This document shows positions 58,681-64,000 of a stretch of DNA of 64,000 nt, piece by piece. Both the position numbers and the translations under genes were made by a program. The stretch is from Gymnogyps californianus. Taxonomy: Eukaryota > Chordata > Aves > Accipitriformes > Cathartidae. The stretch's first letter is position 1. Each line of letters starts with the position of its first letter. The notes below the pieces were generated by a model. That model searched no databases. It worked only from the letters and a program-made list of their open reading frames with translations, and was not told the origin of the DNA. The DNA lies in the NCBI RefSeq assembly GCF_018139145.2, contig NC_059473.1:61052707-61116706 (forward strand). Direction: 5' to 3'.

Positions 58681-61600
58681 GACAAGATGACAGTTGGATT
58701 AAGGAACTCGCAGAAACTGAGCTTTGCCTAACGCTGCTGTCAGGAGGAAGGTCTTGTTTCAGTGGCATAGCGACTGCAAGATGAAAAGGGCCAGGAATGA
58801 GAGGGAAAGGCGAGATGGTGTCTCACTCTGTAATGCAGTTTCCTGGTGGGGGAAATGCTTCTCATCCTGTGCTGCTCTAGAAAGACTCCCACTGAGCAGA
58901 GCGAACTGGGCTCACAGGACTCAGGATTTATTAGTGCTCCATTGCCCTCGTAATGCTTTGATGCCTGTCTCATGTCAGTCTCCGTTTGGTCTCAGTGCAG
59001 CGTGCAGGAGCTCTCCCAGATCCCCAGTAAGGATGCACACGGTGTCCACATGTTGGGCGACAGGATGAATGCTCGACCCCCTTCTCCTCCCTCACTCCCT
59101 GCTTGCCAGGGGGAGGGTGGCTCAGATGACCTGGCAGGTCCCTTCCTCAGGGGTCAGGCCAGGTGCGAAGCCCCTCACCGAGCAGTAAATACATATTCTC
59201 CCACCAGGACCACGCTCAAGCCTGGACCCCTTGTTGTAAATCTGGTGCTCTTCCAGCAGAGCGACCCAGAGGGCCGTTTGCCTGGTGCACAGTGTCACAG
59301 GAGTCACCCACCACCCATCCTGGGGACAGTCTCATGGGCCAGACTCGGGATGGCTTTTACCCCAGAGTTTCATGTCTGCAGGAGACAAATGACACAATTT
59401 AAGGCTGCCCTTTGCCTTGATTTTTAGCGTTGGCTCATTCCTGTCTTAACTATAAATTTGCTTTTGGTTTAAGCTATCTGACAGTTTCTTGCAATTGATA
59501 GATTTATCAGAGCAAGTGCAGACAGTCAATTTACATTTTGGTAAGTGTGCTTGCAAATGGGTTTTTGTCCTCCCAGACAGAGAAGTGCAAGATGTGCTAT
59601 TCATTCACTCTCATGCAGTGACTGACCAGCTTACCCTTTTCCTTACTCAGGACTTGGAAATCTGTTTTCATCTAAAACTCCACTGCCATAAACTTGTAAG
59701 CAGCATTCCTTCTACCACCAAAGTATGGTAAATCCAGTATGACAGAGAATTTCTTTTCGGTTGGGTTTTTTTTTTTTCCCCACGTGTTATAATGCATGCT
59801 ACTAAAAAAAGTACAGATATTTTTAAATGCTACTTATGTGTTATCCAATGGTCTTGTAAGTTGATGTTCCTGCCTTTTAAAAATTATAATTTCACTTACA
59901 TATAGAAATCATTCAGCTATAAAGGCTACAAATAGAATTGCCTCATTCATCCACTCTGAAATAATTTATTCTTATGACCAAAATCATTGCAAAGACAAGG
60001 AATCATTTATCATTTTTTATATAGCTAGTTACACCCTGCTTCATAGGCACAACAAGAAAACATCAGTAGCACGTCACACTCAATAAATCAGTGCATTCAG
60101 GTCTCAGGCATGCAGTTCTGTTACAGCAATTCCACATGCATCAGCTGAGTGAGGACTGGCAGCAGCTAGCTCGTTTCTTAACTTGTGGCAAGTGTAAGGT
60201 AAAACATGTTAGAGAGAAAAAGAGGTAGATGAAGAACCTTCACCTTGGCCGTCCTGATGACTGAGGAGGATTGGGCAAACTTTTAAAATGGCAATAACTT
60301 GACTGTATGTCTGAGCCCCAAGATTTATGGAAAGGGAAAGCTGAGTGCTTGAGAAAAGATGCCAAACTTTGTCGATGTGAGAGGCCAGCCAAGGAGATTA
60401 CACGTGGTGAAGCATCAGCCCCGTGGCTTTAAGCTTCTGCTACCTCTACAGTGAGAATATGCATCACATAACTACCTGAATTTAAAAGCTATTGCTGTGC
60501 AGCTAAATGGATCCTGATAAAATGGAAAAGTGAATAACCCATAGGGGTTGTTTGTGCATTTTTGTCACAATATGCGAGCAAGGCCTGGAGAATGACTGCA
60601 CTAATGCTCCACTGAAAGGATATCCATGCTAGAAAACCAAAAAATATATAGGGAGGCTATGCACTATACTAGGCTCAGGCGGAGCCCTCCATCTGGGGAG
60701 AGGAAGAAGGAGGGGTCTGTTCAGCCTGAGTGAAGCTGATGCTCCTCATCCTCCTTCAATACTGTGGCTTAATAAATAAATCACAAGTGTATGACAAGAG
60801 AGTTAAAGCAAACTGGTCCTGTTTTAGCTGATATAAAGAAAACTGTTTCTGTGAGAGCTTCCTATCTTACATGTGGGTGTTGGTTCAATGGACCCTATCC
60901 ATCCCAAACTGGACAAATGAAGTTGTGCAAGACAAACAACCTTTGTTTTCTGAACTCAGGCACTTAGTCATCGGTAATTATTTAGAAAAGGTAAATAAGC
61001 CAAAACACTTCATAAAGCAATATTTTTTTTGTTCCTCAGCTATTGCATCTGCTGCTTTTCCACAACCACCTTAATATTAAAATGCTTCTCTTGGCATTGT
61101 GCCAGCCATGGGAGAAACAAGCTGGTTGAAAGTAGCCACATGCCAATCACAATCATAGGGCTGCTCTACACACATTGAAATGTCTGGTTTACGGGAATAA
61201 GCCACCACAGCTCCTATCATCAGGCAGCCAAAACCTCGTGATTTGTGTGCGCCAAGACAATTCAAGGTTTGTGCACATAGAAACCCTGTTAGGCAGAGAC
61301 TGAGATCTAAGGAGGAAGGACTCTCTGCCAAAGGGAGAAATTTTTTTCCTGTGGTATGAAAAATAACAAAAATTGAGCCATTTAATTAAATGCCTAAATG
61401 TGGAACTGGGTTGATCCATTTACTTGCAAATATCCTGGAAAACTATCTGTTAGTTTCTGTATCCTGGACTTTGGGACAATTGCAGCTAGTGTTTTGCTTT
61501 TGCAATGGATTGTGTATGCAGCAGTTTAGAAAAAAAGAAGAGAAGAAACACATGGCCTGTTTTTCAGACCTGGCTGGGATGTGTGCATGTGCATCGGGCT

Positions 61601-62480
61601 ATTCCTGCCTCCACATGTGGTACCAATATGCGTTGTTCCTTACGTCCTTCCCATCCCACTGCCTGCTGAGTACCTGCTGAAATGGCTGCTTAAACAGGGA
61701 GCACCGCAGCAGCCTCTGCGCCTGCATGCCCAAGCATTTGAGAAGCTAATCCTTGCCATCCCTGGCAAATGTCAACACTTTGAGTCAAACTTCTTCATGT
61801 TAACATTATCCCTGAAGCTTCTTTCTCACATTCTTTTTTCAGCCTCACCGAAACAAAACACTGAAATGTCTTTTGCAGCATCTTCATTAATGGATGGATT
61901 TCTTTTAACTGGGAAATAAAGGGCCTGTCAATTTTAGCTGGCAGAGTCAAAGGAGGTGCAGGCCACCACACTCAAGGTAGCAGCTCACACAGGCAACCGC
62001 ATGAATTTAGCACAAAGGTTAAGGAGTGACACAAACACCTGAAGCTCTGGCACAGATTTGACCTGGGCCATAAAGGCGCCAGTCAGAAGCCCTGGTTTCT
62101 AGTGTAAATAGCCCACGTTGGATGTTAATCTGAGTAAAATAATAATGAAAAAGGAAAATGGAACCAGAAAGGTTCTCAGGAGGGTGTCTAATTTTCCTCC
62201 CTGCTTTAAGGCAAACTTACCTATGTCAAAATCAACCCTGAGATACATATGCCTAACCCAGAGGTTTGCAACCCACCCCCAGAAGGGACCAGGGCTCAGA
62301 GGTGGTGGTGGCAGCAACGGTGCCTGCAACTGCTCCTCCAGCACACGTGTTGCCTGCACACGGCAGGTAACTGCTGACCGGCTGCACCACAGCACTGTGC
62401 CAGCGCCAGGCAGCTCAAGAGCTGGGAGCCGTTGCTGTTGCGGCCATCTCTGCTTTAAATCTACAGCAGAGGGTTCAGTA
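58681..62480. other. Non-genic stretch, no gene recognised
   Basis: GC falls gradually to about 59400, where a 151-codon plus frame (58972-59427) overlaps 79-codon plus and 61-codon minus frames, all without recognisable content. The rest is AT-rich with a T12 run at 59766-59777. No element could be named. Confidence 0.6.
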
Positions 62481-62660
62481 AGTGAAGGGATGGGGGCTGT
62501 TGCTGCAGGGGGGGAGGCTGGTGACTGGGGTGATTAATGGTAGTGTCGAAGTGTGATGGGTGTGGGGTCCTTGTTTGGGAGGGTGAAGGTATTTGGTGGA
62601 TGAGGCAGTTGTTACGGGCAAAGGGTTTACAGCTGAGAAATTAGGGGGGGAGAAGAAGAT
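62481..62660 (+). repeat. G-rich segment
   Basis: Repeated G runs on the plus strand: GGGATGGGGG, a run of seven G before AGGCTGG, GGGTGTGGGG, GGGAGGG and TTAGGGGGGGAG. Some combinations could form G-quadruplexes with loops longer than seven bases. No gene is evident. Confidence 0.5.
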
Positions 62661-62850
62661 AAGCTGTGGAGATAGGGTACTGATATGAATTTATTGTGGG
62701 AGCACCTTCCTCCTCATGCAGTGTACTGTGTTAGTAAAAATAGTTACATGAAATTAAAGAGGATCACAGGGCAGGAGGTTGTCTCTGTGTGTCATCTGAT
62801 ACTGCTGTCGGTGTTGATGGTGGCACCCACATGAGTGGGTTTAGGAAGCC

Positions 62851-62931
62851 CAGGTTCAGCCTGTTCTTAGACACCTCCAGGGACAGAGGGTCTCCTCTGT
62901 CCTGGAACTCTTCCAGTGCTTCACTAGGACA
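62851..62931 (-). mobile_element. Degenerate CR1 LINE fragment
   Basis: CCTGTTCTTAGACACCTCCA, AGGGACAGAGGGTCTCCTCT and GGAACTCTTCCAGTGCTTCAC follow the reverse complement of the CR1 segment upstream of the 3' tail: 'ttgaatatctccagggatggagactccaccacctctctgggcaacctgttccagtgcttgacc'. The copy is diverged and lacks the terminal tail repeat. Boundaries are approximate. Confidence 0.45.
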
Positions 62932-64000
62932 TATCCTTCACCTTTGCCTTGTTCAGGAGGCAGTTTATAGACTATCCTTAGACTAGTCTCCAATTGATGT
63001 CCAGTCTAATTGCAGTGAGAGGATCTCTTTGCTTGAATGTAGGAAACATCATATACAGCATCTGGTAGGCTAAAATCCGGTCAGAGGATTGCTTATTTGC
63101 TGAACCAGAGCACGTAACAGTTTGGGTGAAAACAACAAGCAAAGTGAAAAAGACCCATCTTTGGAAGACATTAAAAATCAATGAGAATAAAACAGCGGGA
63201 TGTGTTAAAGTCAGCTGGCTGTTACCCAGCAACAGTATCTGACAGTCACACTCTCAGGGACAGGCTGTTTCTGCCTATGCTGATCTTTTTCGGGTTGATC
63301 TTTTCTGCAATGAGATGTGCGTTCGGCTTTTCTCTCAGTTCTGCCCAGCCGCCTCAGAAGTACCACGACAGACTCACTTCACCATGCCTCTAGCTGAAGC
63401 TGGTACAAAGATCTGGAGGTGTGCAGTGTGAGGCTTGAACAGGCTCACCTTTTCTTTGAAAACCCAGTGAAGTACCTCCACAGTGTAATCCTTAGAGTCA
63501 CCTACTAGGAACTGGCAGGCTTGACCCCAGCTTCTCTTCCATCTAATGTAGCTAAAATAAATCTAAGTTCCTCATCTCCAGTAAGAGCTGCCACCTAACC
63601 AGACCAGGGGATGGGGGCTGGTTTGGATGACCATTTTAAGGCCCAGTCTGCCTAAATACATCCTGCTAACCTGCAAGAGGTATTAGCCTGACTGCTTCAA
63701 ATCTTGCTCCAGAGTTACCACCATCTCTAGGCAACACCAAAGAAACGGTGAAGAAGCCATCCATGGGTTGAGGTCCAGCTAGGCTGTTGGAGCTGCATCC
63801 CCTCGAGCTGCCCTCTCTGCAGAGCTGAGCCTGGGCCCGTCCCACATCGAGTTGTTACAAACACACACAAAACTCCTCTGAGAGCTCTTCGAGTTGCACT
63901 TTGCATGGGAAACCACAGTATTTCAGCCCCTGTCCTCCAGTGCCCCTGCAAAGCTTTCTAAGTGCTGGTTTCCCATGCTCGCCCTACTTTCTTGAGCAAC
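62932..64000. other. Non-genic stretch at window end
   Basis: No supported gene. Frames of 70 to 84 codons on both strands lack known motifs. Moderately GC-rich toward the right edge. An exon extending beyond the window cannot be judged. Confidence 0.55.

Overview
The window reads as nuclear DNA of a vertebrate, most likely a bird. The main clues are degenerate CR1-type LINE 3' ends and one intact solo LTR whose ends, five-base target duplication and internal layout match an LTR family I know from bird genomes. There are also faint MIR/CORE-SINE-like relics, simple microsatellites, strong CpG depletion and an overall AT-leaning composition. No bacterial-style gene packing, rRNA, tRNA or CRISPR array was seen. 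The species cannot be named from this sequence.

I find no protein-coding gene or exon that I can defend. The longest open frames are about 130 to 200 codons. None carries a family signature I recognise, and most overlap other frames of equal length. The window is therefore best read as intergenic DNA or the inside of a very long intron.

Layout. From 1 to 11 kb there is unique DNA with a pyrimidine tract, a minus-strand CR1 relic beside a strong G-quadruplex motif (3.8 kb), a 20-base poly-A run (6.85 kb), a purine-rich block (8.6-9.0 kb) and an AT-rich stretch with regulatory-looking words (9.2-9.7 kb). From 11 to 27 kb the DNA is mostly featureless, with a few weak CR1 and MIR-like relics near 26-27 kb. 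The clearest mobile element is the solo LTR at 27,974-28,566 on the minus strand, flanked by AGGAG on both sides. From 28.6 to 43 kb there are MIR-like relics (30.1 and 38.8 kb), microsatellites and a 187-codon open frame of unknown meaning. A GC-richer block lies at 43.3-43.96 kb, a 29-base tandem duplication at 45.5 kb, and the best CR1 copy at 45.84-46.1 kb on the minus strand. A perfect 14-base-arm hairpin lies at 49.2 kb. A short CpG-dense island is at 58.3-58.7 kb, and G-rich sequence with another CR1 relic is at 62.5-62.9 kb.

No new multi-gene system is visible. The most useful items for follow-up are the CpG mini-island, the LTR with its own promoter signals, the 49.2 kb hairpin and the possible conserved noncoding stretches.
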